Assembly: GCA_964057225.1 (NCBI GenBank)
Contig: OZ059895.1
Span: 7,812,001 to 7,876,000 of the forward strand
Direction: 5' to 3'
DNA: 64,000 nt
DNA from: Auanema rhodensis
Taxonomy: Eukaryota; Nematoda; Chromadorea; Rhabditida; Rhabditidae
Part shown: piece after piece, positions 11,501-23,390 of the stretch
Position numbering within the stretch: the first letter of the stretch is position 1
How the letters are laid out: the number at the start of each line of letters is the position of its first letter
Made by a program: the position numbers and the translations under genes
Notes under the pieces: model-generated
Database searches by the model: none
Told to the model about the DNA's origin: nothing
The model's input: only the letters and a program-made list of their open reading frames with translations

Positions 11501-14500
11501 TAAAACAAAGATTAGCAAAAAATGTATGCAGAAAAAAAGATATTTTCATATAAATTAACTGAATATTCTAAATTTATACTGTGAAATGAAGAAGTGACGG
11601 TGATTTTATTAGATGAATAATGAGATTTGATGTTAGATGTTTCACTTTTTTTGGTTCGAAAATGAAAAATTAACAAAGAAAGAACCGAATATTCATAGGA
11701 TTTCAGATATTCAATCATTTGACTTTCTGCATATTTATTAATAAAATGAAAATGAAAGGATTAGTTTGCTATATTTACAATTTTTACTTCCATATGTAGA
11801 TTAAGTAATAAAAACATCCGTAAATTAATTATCAGTATATAAGAGGGAAATATAAATTATACTTAACTTAAAGAATATTATTAAAATTTGCAAAAAAAAA
11901 GTTACTAATTTATTGGAGAATTTGAGGCTAAGCAATATGCCTAAAGTGCTCAGCTGCAAGTGTTGACCAGAGTTTCAAGCACACATTTGAATACATATAT
12001 ATATATGTGTAGCAGGCTATGAAATGGTTAGATTTAAAATTCAAACATTGAAATAGAAAAAAAAAACAAAAAAGTTGAAAAATCAAAATCAAAAATCATT
12101 AATAAATATTTCAAATCATATGCAGTAATTGAGACTAAACAGTAGAAGGAGATGCAAAAGTGTAGGAGGGATATCCTCTAGACAACACACAAAGAAAAAA
12201 GGAAAAAGAAAGAGAAAAGATTGTAATTTAATAAATAATAAGACATACTAATTGATCATAGATTATCACATGGTCAAAGATTATGTGATATATGTATGTA
12301 TCAATGACATTCATTTTATATAAATTATGTCTTATCATGAATTTTCTTGAACATCACTTCATGAGTAAACCCATGTCGATCAAGATAATATAATGCACTA
12401 ACATTGAATAATTGTAACTTTTTTTAAAAAAAAAAAGTATTTTGAAAAATCACATATTTTCGGTATAAAGTATCAAATTTATCAAAAAAAAAATTATATG
12501 TTTTTATAAATATACTATTACACTAAATATTTATCTAAAATGTTTCTTCTAATATAATTTATCTAGATGTAATATAAACCGCAAAGCACGTGATTTTTCA
12601 TTAATTATTCAAAATGATTAAAAAACGGACGAACCTCTGGAATTTGAAATCGTATTCTATGCTGATTTTTTCTTGCTCCTCTCGGAGTTGCTTTAGGTGT
12701 AGCAGGTGATAATCTGCAAAATTTAGATGTAACCAAATGAGCAACTAAATTCTATTCTATCTATATACACGTAGATAACTGTATAACTATATGTATATAT
12801 CTTTATAATTAAATTTATATTACATTGTATCCTTATAACTCACTTATCTAGGAATGGATTCGGGCTGTTATCATCCAAATCGGGTGCCGGAACGGGATAG
12901 GTATCGCTTGCTCGATCACGAAACGACTGCCGTCGAACCTGAAGTATTATTAGTATTAGTAATTTATATACGAATGATAATTGTTAAAAATTGAATAATA
13001 TTTAACAAATTGATAATAATAATAATATTTTCGTAATAAAAATAAAATTTTTCTACATTTGTATGGAATTAATAGTATGACTAAAGATTAAAAGATTGTA
13101 TTTATGACATAAGTGAAATACATGTCGCACTTGCTCTTTCATCTTTGATATTTTTCTTTTTATTTCTTTATTCTCTTAAATATTCTTCTGAATCCTCATT
13201 TCTTATTTTCTCTTTCTCTCTCTCTATCTCTCTTTCTCTCTCTCTCTCTCTCGCTCTCTCTCTCTCTCTTCTAAAGTGATCATGACTTTATATCTTTTTC
13301 TTTTCTTTAATATTCAACTAAGTTTATCAATATTCATCCAAAGTCACACTGTCTGTGTATTGCACTTTAAGGAAATATAACTTTAAAATATCATTATATA
13401 TAAGTAATTACTGATAACAATGATGTAACTTCAACTATAATTAAATTTTTAAGATTAATTATATATTTTTAAACTATACATATATGGTATAATTCTTTGA
13501 TTTTTAGAAGTACCCATTAGTTCATGTCATATGATCATAATTCCAAAAAGCTCAACTGATTATGTAAAAGTAACATTAAAGATTAAAAAAAAGAAATCGT
13601 AGGATTGCTGAAAATTAAAATGCTGCAACATTGAATTGTGATATATGTTCAGGTGTCATAAAATATAATTAAATATTTACATATACATATTTAAATAGAA
13701 TTTTATTTAAATTATTTATATGTATGAATCTTGAATTGTTAAGTGATAAATCCAATTCAAATTAAAATACATCGTTAGCATTTTGCTGATATATTGAAAT
13801 TTTTTGTTTTTTTTAAGCCGAGTTCTTAGTTGGATGCTTTGGTCTTCTATCTATATTGGTTCAGTGGCTCAAGTCCCGTACTTGGCGAAGCCTGGCTAAT
13901 ACTGGGACAGCACACGCACCAGTAAGAGTTGATGCGAGGAATGAAGAACTCAAATTAAACTTTTCTTCACATCTCAGTATCATCAATGAAAAATCAAAAT
14001 TTGAATTTATGATTCAAATTAAATACATAACTTGTATGTATACAATATAATAAATAATAATAATAATAATAAATTAATATAGAATTTGAAATTATGAAGA
14101 AGGTGAATAGAGATACATAGATAAAGAGAATATTACTTTGGTTTGATGAGTAGATAGAAGGATGCCACTCACTGACATGTTACTATGCTCATATAACCTC
14201 TCTAAGATCTAAAGAGATCTAGTATTATTTAAAGAATATGGTGTAAGAATGATTGATATATGTATACCGTTTCAAGTTTAATCAGTATTTAATATTACAA
14301 TCAAGTTTTATTAAACTTTAAAACTTTAAATGAAATATATATATAGTATAGAGTGAATATATAAATATATTAAATATTTAAATTTGTATTGATTTAAATA
14401 AAAATGAAAAATAATCAAAATTTCAAAAGTTTCTGTTATAAATAAAATAATTATTACTAATCTTATAATTATAAATTAATTAATGTTATAAGCTTACCTC

Positions 14501-14533
14501 ACTTTTCGAACGTCGAAATAATTTACGAATCAT
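8557..14533 (-). CDS. Globin with long N-terminal extension
   Basis: Exons read leftwards: 14533-14498, 12938-12844, 12713-12635, 10419-10162, 9739-9663, 9608-9521, 9450-9349, 9108-9015, 8906-8843, 8765-8681, 8628-8557 (TAA); 349 residues. The last 193 residues are a globin fold: Phe in PPKFQNHDSF fits CD1, His in FIKAHSKAM fits distal E7, and His in RIGKVHARL fits proximal F8, 32 residues further on, with an H helix around KAWALIVAFVVEKI. The N-terminal 156 residues are low-complexity, rich in Ser/Thr/Pro/Arg and poor in homology; such extensions are common in nematode globins of neuronal type. A shorter form can start at ATG 9916 (exon 9916-9788, starting MDKFKISFEIPANGE) and join the same globin exons, giving 236 residues; the exon lacks a good acceptor, so it looks like a separate promoter. 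Introns of 1.5 and 2.2 kb separate the 5' exons. Role (oxygen sensing, redox) is inferred only. Confidence 0.88.
9788..9916 (-). CDS. Alternative first exon of the globin gene (short isoform)
   Basis: ATG at 9916-9914 opens 43 codons ending in a strong donor (CAA|GTGAGT), in phase 0 with the first globin-domain exon at 9739. It begins MDKFKISFEIPANGE and is rich in Arg/Ser/Gln. The sequence before the ATG is an A/T run without a cis-splice acceptor, so the exon is more likely a start exon than a cassette. Using it skips the 156-residue extension of the long form. The only other option is a weak acceptor, GACAAG at 9905-ish, making it an internal exon. Confidence 0.6.
13207..13269. repeat. (CT)n microsatellite
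   Basis: Interrupted CT repeat (with TATC and CGCT interruptions) inside the first long globin intron. Confidence 0.85.
13858..13920 (+). ncRNA. GC-rich 63-nt hairpin, candidate microRNA precursor
   Basis: An isolated GC-rich patch in very A+T-rich intron sequence folds on itself. The outer GGT (13858-13860), then GTG, GCT, GTCCC and GTA of the left arm pair in order with TAC, GGGAC, AGC, CAC and ACC of the right arm (ending 13920), with a CAA bulge on the left and small mismatches, leaving a terminal loop around GCGAAGCC. Size, arm length and loop suit an animal pre-miRNA. It lies antisense inside the globin intron. I do not recognise the arms as a known family. It could also be a chance fold or a structured remnant. 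Confidence 0.4.
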
Positions 14534-17025
14534 TGTTAATATTCTGATTATAATATATAAATAGTTTATAAATATTATTAATAACTTAAATATTTTATTT
14601 TTATAATATTAAGCTTTTATAAGAATAATTAGTTGACTAGTTTCGCATTCGAATTTACTGTTGAAAGTTTCCAAATTTCTTCTTATTTTTATTGAAGAAA
14701 TTGAAATATGTAATCGATGAACATAGATTCATCTATGTTATATATAGATAATGAATTAATAATTATAGTGAATATATAGATATTATGGAAGTATAACTGT
14801 GGTAACTATAGGATAATATAGTTACCAGTTTTGAATTTGAATATGAAAATCAAGTAAGATGATCCCAGTTTGTGGAGGACGGAAAATATTCTGAAGAAAA
14901 GTTTGAGTAGGCGTCAAGTTTAATCGAGTTGTAAGTGTTGAAACCAACTTCAGAGTTGGATGAATGAAGCTGATGATAAGAAGAAGAAAATGATGTCAGA
15001 CGAGCTATGTAGATCAGAAGAACGGCAACGCTGAGAACCACGCAAATGTTAATGATAATGATGTCGAATGATGATAATGATGACCACGATGAATGACGAA
15101 AACGATGATTATAATGATGAGTATGGCTCAGCCAATCAAAAGCAGACTACATATGGCATGAATATAAGCTGGGCATGTTGTCGAAAACTTAAAATCGTGT
15201 TTCACTTCAGAAGATGATCGCTTCGTTTACACTGGTATGAAGTAAAGAGGTCTTTACAAGGGCAACTAATGTATCATCTTTGCTTCATCATTTTCTTTCT
15301 GCTTTTTGCTTCTTCTGAAGTACTTGGTTCCACAGCTTAATGAGGAAATCTGTTAAAAGAGAAAAAGAGAGTAAGAGAGAGAGAGAGAAATAGAAAGAGA
15401 GAAACAGCAAAATTGAGTGAGATAGAGAGAAATGATTGAGAGAAGGAGATTATATATGAAAAGAGAGATTTCATAAGAATAGAAGACTGAATGGAAAAAC
15501 ACGGAGCAGAGCAAAACCAAAAATTCATCATTGACCGGCAGACCAACATCATTAAGTCATTGTTTCTTTTTACCCAAAATAACATGAAATATTTGAAAAA
15601 AAAAACCCAGAATTGGTTTGATTATCAATTGCTGTTCTTACGATATAGGTAATTCTTTTTCTTTCGAGTTTTGTAATATTCTCTCAATCTATGAGTGAGG
15701 ATTCTAGATTGCTTAAGCTTAGTTCATTACAATCTCGATAATAAATTAATAGTTAGAGCTAGTAATCAAAATAATTCTTCAATTACCTATAATTAAAAAA
15801 AAATTCTGAAAAAAAGTGATAAATTGCAGCGGTTTCTTCATAGTTTTTCTCTCTTTCTCTTTCACTCAGCATTCTCATTCAATCTTCCGCAATCAACATT
15901 TATCCCCTCTTTATCAATTGAGCAATATAATCAATCATTTGATGAAAGAAAAAAACGCTTTTCCTTCAAACTTTAAAATGAACACCAACCTGAGCTTGAG
16001 TAGTCATGCTTTATTTTCAATTTCAACGAAATATTAATGACTTTTTGAATTCATGTCTGTTAACAGGTTGAAGTTGTGAACATTCGTACCAGTGTATCTG
16101 CTTTTTACAAAGAAAAAAGCAACACCGATACTCGTAGTGAATCATGTAAGGTTTGATCAGCTTTTTTTCGACTTCTCACCTATCCATATCTTTACAATTC
16201 TCTTCATTTTACCTACTTTCTAGACATCCCAGTTTCAAGAGTAATCTGACACTATTACAGGTTAAAGAAACAAAAAAAAGAAGGAAGAGATATGAGAGAG
16301 CGGAAGAGTGGACGAGGTAGAAGGATAACAAAGTGTCTAGTCGTTGAGAGGGAATGCTGGACGAATATGAAATTGAGAGGTAGACAGACTTGTAACCTGG
16401 CGCAAACTCGAACTAGCTGTCGTTGACGTCGTGTCAGTCGGCGTCAAACGAGACATATAGAAAAATGGAAGATGAAGGAAAAGCCGACATGCACGTCTAC
16501 AAGTTTCCTCGTCATTTTCGTCACCAACAGCCTCTACAGATCTTATAATCTCTTAGTCTCAAGCTGGAACATCGAAGTCGATAGCGACAAAGTTTTATGC
16601 TGTCAGGTCGGTTAGCTGACTAATGCGAAGAATGACGATGATCAGCTTATGTGCTTCTGACATCTCTAGCTCATCAAATAATAAACTTGAACCATAACAA
16701 TAATGCAAATTGTAGTCAAAATATAACAAATATATTGAAAAAAGTTCAAAAATATGTTAAAATTGAGATTGCTAAACATTTCGCTTATTGTGGCATTGAT
16801 GCAGAAAAAGCAAAAAAGTTTAAGTTCCAACGTCATAACAGCATTTTTCAAGTTTTACTGTCGAAAATACATTTTCATCGTGTTTAAGAGCAATTTTGGA
16901 AATTAAAACATCTGTTTGGATCGAAAATGCTTAGATCATGTAGCAAAAGTCAAAAATAACATGAAATAGATTCATCTTAATCAACTTTTTTAAAATTCAA
17001 TCAATAAAAAAAATTAAAATCAAAC
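14534..17025. other. Globin 5' region between alternative first exons
   Basis: No independent gene supported. If the exons at 17026-17349 belong to the globin gene, this is intron. It contains scattered GATGAT-like repeats (15040-15120), purine-rich GAGA stretches (15355-15470) and a short GC-rich imperfect hairpin near 16418-16455. Confidence 0.4.
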
Positions 17026-17349
17026 CTCTAGTACATGCTTTAAGTGAGGTTCCTCAAAAAATTCCTCATATTCTGGCCTGTTTTGCATTAAATCTCCCAT
17101 GGAACAGCTAGTAACTAAAAATATTCAATTATAAATATATATATTTACATTAAATGATAATATATAACAGTAATAAAAACAGATTAATGAGCATAATAAC
17201 CTCTAAACTTACCAATTTTGCCATTTCGAATGTCATTATTTTGAAAATCTTGTGAATCGGATCTAGTTCTGATATGAGAACTACGCCATTTACGGATTGT
17301 ATTTGTTTTTCTGTCGCTTATCCATTGCCAAATTTTTTGCATATTGTCC
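17026..17349 (-). CDS. Two coding exons, probably an upstream alternative 5' end of the globin gene
   Basis: An acceptor (GTTCAG) at 17350 is followed by GGACAAT and ATG 17342-17340. Exon 17342-17213 encodes MQKIWQWISDRKTNTIRKW followed by a Ser/Arg/Asp-rich stretch; exon 17114-17026 continues through SCSMGDLMQNRPEYEEFF to KHVLE and ends at a GTTTGA donor in phase 0. No terminal exon for a separate gene was found before the globin exons, and the next good acceptor on this strand in phase 0 is globin exon 12938 (VRRQSFRDR), which also accepts MIRKLFRRSKSE from 14533. So these look like the N-terminus of a 410-residue globin isoform. The acceptor just before the ATG suggests spliced-leader addition. 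A separate small gene remains possible. Confidence 0.5.
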
Positions 17350-17677
17350 CTGAACAATGAATGAAACAGATTATAAACTGAGAGATATAAAGAGATAAGT
17401 TATATATATATATATATATATATATTACCTCATAATCTAGTTTTCCATTTGCGATGATCAACCTCACAGGAGCAGATTTTGAGGTTATCCAATATGTTTC
17501 TATAAAAAAATAAAAAAATAAATTATAGAATGCATTAGAATGAAAGTATATGATAAAGTTATAGCATATGATACGTTGAAAGAACAGAAACACCACATTA
17601 TAACTTCAACAAAAATCAAGCAAATTTCTGTTCGATTTGTTTTTCTTTCAGTTACTTCAGTTATCTGGTGTGTCCAC

Positions 17678-17709
17678 TTAGTTAGTTAGCTAGTTAGTTA
17701 GTTAGTTAG
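17678..17709. repeat. (TTAG)n short tandem repeat
   Basis: About eight TTAG units, one altered to CTAG. Confidence 0.85.
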
Positions 17710-18133
17710 ATGATTCACATTTACACATAAAGTATTAAAAAAAATAGAAAATAACATAAAAGTTCAAGAGAAAAAAAATATTTTACATAGTAGAAGTAGT
17801 CTGTATGTAAATCATTAATGATATACCTTAATAAGTATATATGATATATTAAAATAATGTAAAATAAAAATAAATATTATAAATTATATAATTAAGATTA
17901 GATTACAAAAATCTTAATATGAGTATAGCTTGATTAAGCTTCGAATGAATCAATCATAATCATATTATCAAAAATAATGACAGGGTGCTCATATTTATAC
18001 GAAACATTCAGCAATTTTTTCACTCAAATATTTAGGAGAAACAGGTTAAGAAATAATATTTAAAATCAATCATCTTTGACGGTGAGAATGTTGTAGATGA
18101 AGCCAAAGATTAGTCTAGTTGATCTGGCTCACA

Positions 18134-18141
18134 TGACGTCA
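18134..18141. promoter_or_regulatory. CRE-type palindrome TGACGTCA
   Basis: Second full CRE of the window, about 0.8 kb upstream of the distal globin start exon on the - strand. Function inferred from motif only. Confidence 0.3.
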
Positions 18142-19064
18142 CACATGGTACATTAAACAAAAAAAAACATTTTAAAAATTTTAATTAGAAGTCAATTAGC
18201 AGATTAAGATTAATATGCTTTAATAGGTTAAACAAAGCTGGAAAATAAAATTGAAATACTAGAAATCTAATTAAAATTCGGAAAAGCTCTGTTGGAGCTT
18301 AAGTGATAGTTAGGAAATATAAATAATATGATCTGTCTTCTATCTGCTCACAGCTTGACAAATGGAATTTTCTTTTTCTTCTCATTTCCCTCAGAATTTT
18401 TATCCCATCTCTATCTTTTCTTACCCTTTCCCCTTTCTTTTCTCTGTTTCTCTCGCCCTCTCTTTCTACCTCTATGTATCTTTTAATTCTTCATTTTCCC
18501 TCTTTTTCTTCTTATTTCTATCTTTATTTCAATAACCACTATAAGTTAAAGAAAAGGGGACACATACAGAGATCAGTGAAGATGATGAGAGAACAGTGAG
18601 AAACAGATATAAGTTCAAGCAGCATCTTGAAAGAGAATAAGAAGCAACGAATGTTCTTTCTCCTCTCTATCGCTCTTTTCAACTTTCTCTCTATTACCCT
18701 AGAAACTCCTCCTTCTCTCTCGTTATACTCTACTCTTTTCTCACGACCCAACAAATGCCTGTCCGTAAGGCTCATACCTCAATGTGTATGTACGTGAGTG
18801 ACTAGGAGTCGACACATTGGTTCAAGGTTGCCAAGCTTAACCCTTTATCCTAGCTACACTAACTTATTTTATTGTCAACATCATTACGATCATGATCAGT
18901 ATTAGGAGGATGCAAAAAATTAAAGAAATAAGCTTTAAAAGCTTTCAAACACAGATAATGCAGAAAAACAAAATGTAGAAAACATGCTCTAATATAAATT
19001 AAAGAACTCAAAGTATTATGTTATTTGAAATGAAAGAATAATATAATATTTTACAAGAAGTGAT

Positions 19065-19953
19065 TTATTCTGTACGCTTATTCACAACAACAACTGCATT
19101 TTCAGATGGAATTGATTGAAGAAATTCCAACACAGACATACACTCTAAGTTCAAAAAAATATTCAAATTGAAGTTCGTGTTTGTTTCATCTTAAAACACG
19201 GATATATCTTTTGTCGACTTAAGCATAAGCTATACAACAAACGAACCTGATCCAATATTGAAGCAATTGAGCGAAGATGCTTTCTATCTATCTTGTCCTC
19301 TTCTAACACTTTGTCTATATCATTTTTCAACATATTCACCTGAAATTGAAGAAAAGCATCAAGAACCCCACAACCATGACAACACAGACACACATTTTCC
19401 AGTTCCATGATATTGCGATCAAGCCAATGATATAAACGGTTTAGATAATAATCAATGATCCGGTAATCAACATCAGCCTGAATAAAATTAGATTTTTTTG
19501 AAATATAATGGCATAGTTACGAGATATTTCACTCAAGATTCTAGTACTTACTCCGTTTTCTAATGAAGTTAGTAATTCATTGATGTTGTGACGAAGTTTC
19601 TGTTCTTCGAACTTTCGTATGCATTCCATACTATCGAACGGCTAGCATCACATTCAACATGAAAAATAAAATCCAAAAAGAAAATACCCCAGGACGGATT
19701 GTTAACTCTATTTCATCAGATGGTTCACCTTTGAATTTTAAAGCATTTTCATTGAAACGTTCTAAATAGAACCAAAATTATCAAAACTTAAACTATTCAT
19801 AATAATCTTACTTATCAATTCTATTTTGACTCTTTCTTCTGATTCATCTATCTCTATAGCCGTTTCAGTACTTGACGATTGATGAGGTCTTGCTTGAACA
19901 GCTAATCGTACATTTGATCGACGTGAACGCCTTCTTTGATTAGCAACCAACAT
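19065..19953 (-). CDS. Unrecognised 206-residue helical protein
   Basis: Five exons leftwards: 19953-19812, 19761-19688, 19641-19552, 19477-19243, 19144-19065 (TAA). The N-terminus is basic (NQRRRSRRSNVRL), then acidic; the rest looks mostly helical with conserved-looking stretches DEIELTIRPGPFDSMEC, YYLNRLYHWLDRNIMELE and KHLRSIASILDQV. A Cys cluster (CLCCHGC) sits mid-protein. No signal peptide or membrane segment. The exon 4-5 junction uses donor C|GTTTGT, because other frames stop. I do not recognise the family; composition resembles small subunits of nuclear complexes, but that is only an impression. The start lies 269 bp downstream of the kinase stop and directly after TTAACAG, an arrangement seen for downstream genes in nematode operons. 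Confidence 0.7.
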
Positions 19954-20221
19954 AACTGTTAACAGTTGTGTTCTAATTTATATATTCATTAGTTAAATAA
20001 ATATATAATTCAAAATATTTTAAAACAAACCAGCCGGTCTTTCTGTTTGCAAATTCAAAAATGACCTGTCGAGATACAGAGTCTTGTCTGTTATTGTTAT
20101 TATTGTTGTATTGTTGATTTCATGTAGTAAATAATAATAAATTGATTCAACTAATTATTTAATTATCAAAATAAAACTATATAAACAATCAGTTATATCA
20201 TATATTTTATAAAATATGATT

Positions 20222-22062
20222 TTATTTTTCCGATTCAGTTGATTTTTTTCCTTTTTTTTCATTTTCATTACTTTCTTCCAAAGTAACTTTTCGATAATCT
20301 TGATCCAATGAGAAATCTTGAGTTTCATGATCCTTAAAGCAAAAAATAAATTTGATATCATATAGTTGAAAATCCTACAGTTATTCTGTCGACGGATTTA
20401 ATCTTTTCACGAGATTCTTCAAAGGTAAGATCTTGCTTACGAAAACCATTTTTTGATATTCTTTCTTTATCAGGAGTAAACCTATATCAATGTTTCATCA
20501 AATAAAATAAAAATAATATTTGAAATACTTACAAAGCTTCCTGGATATCTTCAGGTGTTATGATATCTTTAATAAAAGTACCATTTGATCTTTTAGCTCC
20601 TTCTCTGAAATATTATAATATTAATAATTCTATTATGATTTTTATATATTTTTTAAATAAAATAAATTAATTAATCTTGAATAGCATACTGTAATATGGA
20701 ATTAAAAAAGTTGTCATGAAGTAGTTTTCTACCGCGTACTCGATCTTTCGGTTTGTAAACAAGAATTTTTTTAATTAAATTCAGTTCATCACTTGTTGCT
20801 TTCAATAAAACCTGACGAGTTAATTTTATAGCAAAATATGTCAAAGTAAGTTGTATGTATAAGTCGAACCTTTTCAAATCCAATACCTTTCTCTTTTCCT
20901 GCTATACGAATGCGTGAGCGCATTGCCTCCAAATCTGATTTACTTGGTGCACCAAGTATTGTACAAATTACTTTTAACTATAAAAAATTACATATATTTA
21001 TCTATATCTATATCTATATATGAAGTAAGTTAATTGAATTACTTGATGAACAGAATCTCGACCAGAAAATAATGTTTTTCCACGTATCATTTCACCTAAT
21101 ATACATCCAGCTGACCATACATCTTTAAGATTATAAAGATAAATGAGATAATAAAAAATACCTACCAACTGAACAATCATAAAACTGAAGATTCATCACT
21201 TTATCACATAATAAAAGTTCTGGAGGCCTATAGAAACGAGTTACCTGAACAATTTCAAAAAATTGACAAAAATAAAAAGAGAAAAGTAAGACAAAACCTG
21301 ATAAGCAGTACTTTTCTTTAATGGATTCGATAATTGTTTGGCTGAGCCAAAATCACCAATCTTTAAAATACCCAAAGAATGATCAACTAAGGTATTAACA
21401 GGCTTCAAATCTCGATGAACAACATTTATCTGTAATTATATATTATATTTAAGTTTTTATATTCAAAGTTAAGGTTAAACATACACTCTCAAGATATAGT
21501 AAGCCATTAAATAGCTGCCAAGCATATAATCGTATATCAATGGAATCCAATATCTTATTACGAATTAAAGAATCTAATGTATCAGGCATATAATCAAAAA
21601 TAAATGATTCACATATCTATTATAATTCATATAATTATAGGAAATTATTTAAGTATTTAACCTTTTTATCATGAGTAATATTGGAGAATGAATACAGCAT
21701 CTGAACTATATTCTTGTGCCTTTCACGACCTTGTCCAGTTAGAAAAGCATATTCAAAATTTTTTTCCGTTGAAGCTAAGATATATATGTTAAAGTTATTT
21801 TTTTTCTTTATCTTATTAAATATTTTTATTTGAAAAAAAAAGTACTTGGCCATGTTTTCTTTATTGCTATCTCCTTGCTAGTATCAGGTAAAATTAATGT
21901 TCCTCTTAAATATAGAAATTATATAAAATATATTTATATAAATTAAAATTTAATAAAAAAAAATAAACAAGAATTTAACTACTTATAAACGTTACTGAAT
22001 ACACCATTGGCATGCAGACGCAAGTTTCTTAATTGCAACTTGCTCTCCTTCATATCAGGCAT
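20222..22062 (-). CDS. Divergent GSK3-family serine/threonine kinase
   Basis: Twelve exons leftwards from ATG 22062 (just after acceptor TTGCAG at 22075) to TAA 20222; 396 residues. Kinase landmarks: catalytic Lys in EIAIKK (about residue 42), HRDLKPVN (133-140), DFGSAKQL (154-161), activation-segment Tyr in STAYQ then [23 protein letters not shown], and [14 protein letters not shown] near the end of the fold. DFGSAKQL and the PPEL/DVWSAGC spacing are GSK3 signatures. The glycine loop is eroded ([12 protein letters not shown]) and the usual pocket residues are poorly kept, so it belongs with the fast-evolving nematode GSK3-like kinases, several of which act in sperm (family knowledge; not shown here). 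The catalytic K, D, N and DFG are present, so it should be active. An acidic/lysine-rich tail of about 100 residues follows the domain. The exon 9 donor is CA|GTATGC. Confidence 0.88.
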
Positions 22063-22545
22063 TTCTTTAGCCACCTGCAAATATTCTTTTTGTTACTTTT
22101 CTGACATCACAAGCAAATATACTAATTCAATAAAATCTTTCATTGCTTTCAAGCTTCTAATTTAGGTTTTTGTTGGTTTCTTTTCAAATCCAGTAAGTTT
22201 GCATTGAAAACCAGAATAAGAGCTGCCAAAAAGCCGAAATGAACAACCGAGTAATAGAAAATACAAGAAGAAAATAAAAAAAAGTCAAAGAAGTGAAAGT
22301 CAAAAAATAAAAATATTACTTTCCAAAATAATATATAGTTTTAAATTAATTTAAAAAAAAAAAATATATGTATATTTCTTAAATTTCATATGCTTCATAC
22401 TGCGCTGTGGAAGAAGTTTAATAAAGCTTAAAGCTCTTTCTTTAATGTGCTGGAAACACGAATATATTAGAAGAAAAATTTATTGTGATTAAATTATTTT
22501 AAATGATATGTATATTGATAATTATTATATGGTTATGATAAAATA

Positions 22546-23390
22546 TTATTCAGGTGTGCAATATTTGGAACAGCAAGCAGAGAAGTTCTGTTTGTTAGAA
22601 AATCCATAACGATCAACTCGTGCCATACCAATGTTAATGTATAATTGAGTTGTAAAGTTAATAATTCCATCTTTTTTTTCTATATTAAAGCATTGTGGGC
22701 TGAAAATAAATAAATATAAATCTAATTATATATTCTGCTTACTTATCTATTGGAGAGATAGTAACACGACCAATAAGCTGTAAAGTTGTTGAATTTGTAC
22801 TAAATGTAAAGCCACCAAGTAAAAGTTTCATCATTTTTTGGTAATTTCCATTGTATGACTGAAAATGTCTATTTGATTAAAAGACGTTATCAATTACATT
22901 AGACATACATGAACTTCAACAGAGTGTATATCAATTGTTTGATTCGCTGGTTGATTCAATTGGACATCGAACTCGTACATCATATCAGTTAACGAATCCA
23001 TTTCCGGACTTCGCGTTATTTTCAATTTTGGAATATGACTATCATTCAAGAATTTAACGGATAATTTTGGTTTTATAGGACGAAAATCTGTAAGATAAAA
23101 ATGTTCAAGTTTAGAAATAGTTATAGTAGTATCATTAGCATAACTAGCATAACAAGCCTTTTCTAATCAGCATCGAATAGGCTATCATACAGATAACAAG
23201 TAGGACGAACACTTTCAACAGAAATGAAAAATCAGATAATCTAAATGAATAAAATATAGAATTGAAGAAACAAATTAAAATCATACAGATTGTAACAGAA
23301 ACTGTTACGTGTGCCTTTCGTTGACTTTTGAGATGAATCATTCTCTTTCAGGGGTAAGGGTTCAAATCCTTCTAATGTAACTTTCATCAT
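22546..23390 (-). CDS. Single-pass membrane protein A, paralogue of the next gene upstream
   Basis: Exons leftwards: 23390-23287, 23240 to about 23191, 23087-22909, 22858-22743, 22699-22546 (TAA); about 200 residues. A short cytoplasmic N-terminus (MMKVTLEGFEPLPLKEND) precedes one hydrophobic segment (FSFLLKVFVLLVI, continuing CMIAYSMLI if read on), then an outside domain with several N-glycosylation sites and a C-terminus containing CCSKYC. The end of exon 2 is uncertain: the longest membrane segment runs into an in-frame TAG, and the only in-phase donor (T|GTATGA at 23190) shortens it to about 13 residues. The outer domain alternates strands in a way that recalls LEA2/TMEM106-type domains, but I cannot establish this. 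Same order of exons and same terminal Cys motif as the 24267-25343 gene indicate tandem duplication. Confidence 0.72.

Larger units (their letters stand above)
17350..19064. other. Gene-poor stretch upstream of the globin alternative start
   Basis: Holds a (TA)n tract at 17400-17425, a (TTAG)n tract at 17678-17709, a CRE-like TGACGTCA at 18134-18141 and a CT-rich stretch at 18355-18530. An exon-like open piece on the - strand (about 17508-17431, containing YWITSKSAPVRL) has splice signals but cannot be joined in frame to its neighbour. Confidence 0.4.

Noticed and set aside
16418-16455. GC-rich imperfect hairpin
   Set aside because: Only about 13 pairs with two bulges; too short for a precursor.
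17431-17508. Exon-like open piece (YWITSKSAPVRLIIANGKLDYE region) on the - strand
   Set aside because: It has good splice sites but joining it to the exon at 17349 gives a stop, and no start exon was found; left as unexplained.
18539-18775. 78-codon - strand open frame with Arg/Glu-rich start
   Set aside because: Derived from purine-rich repeats; no splice partners or homology.
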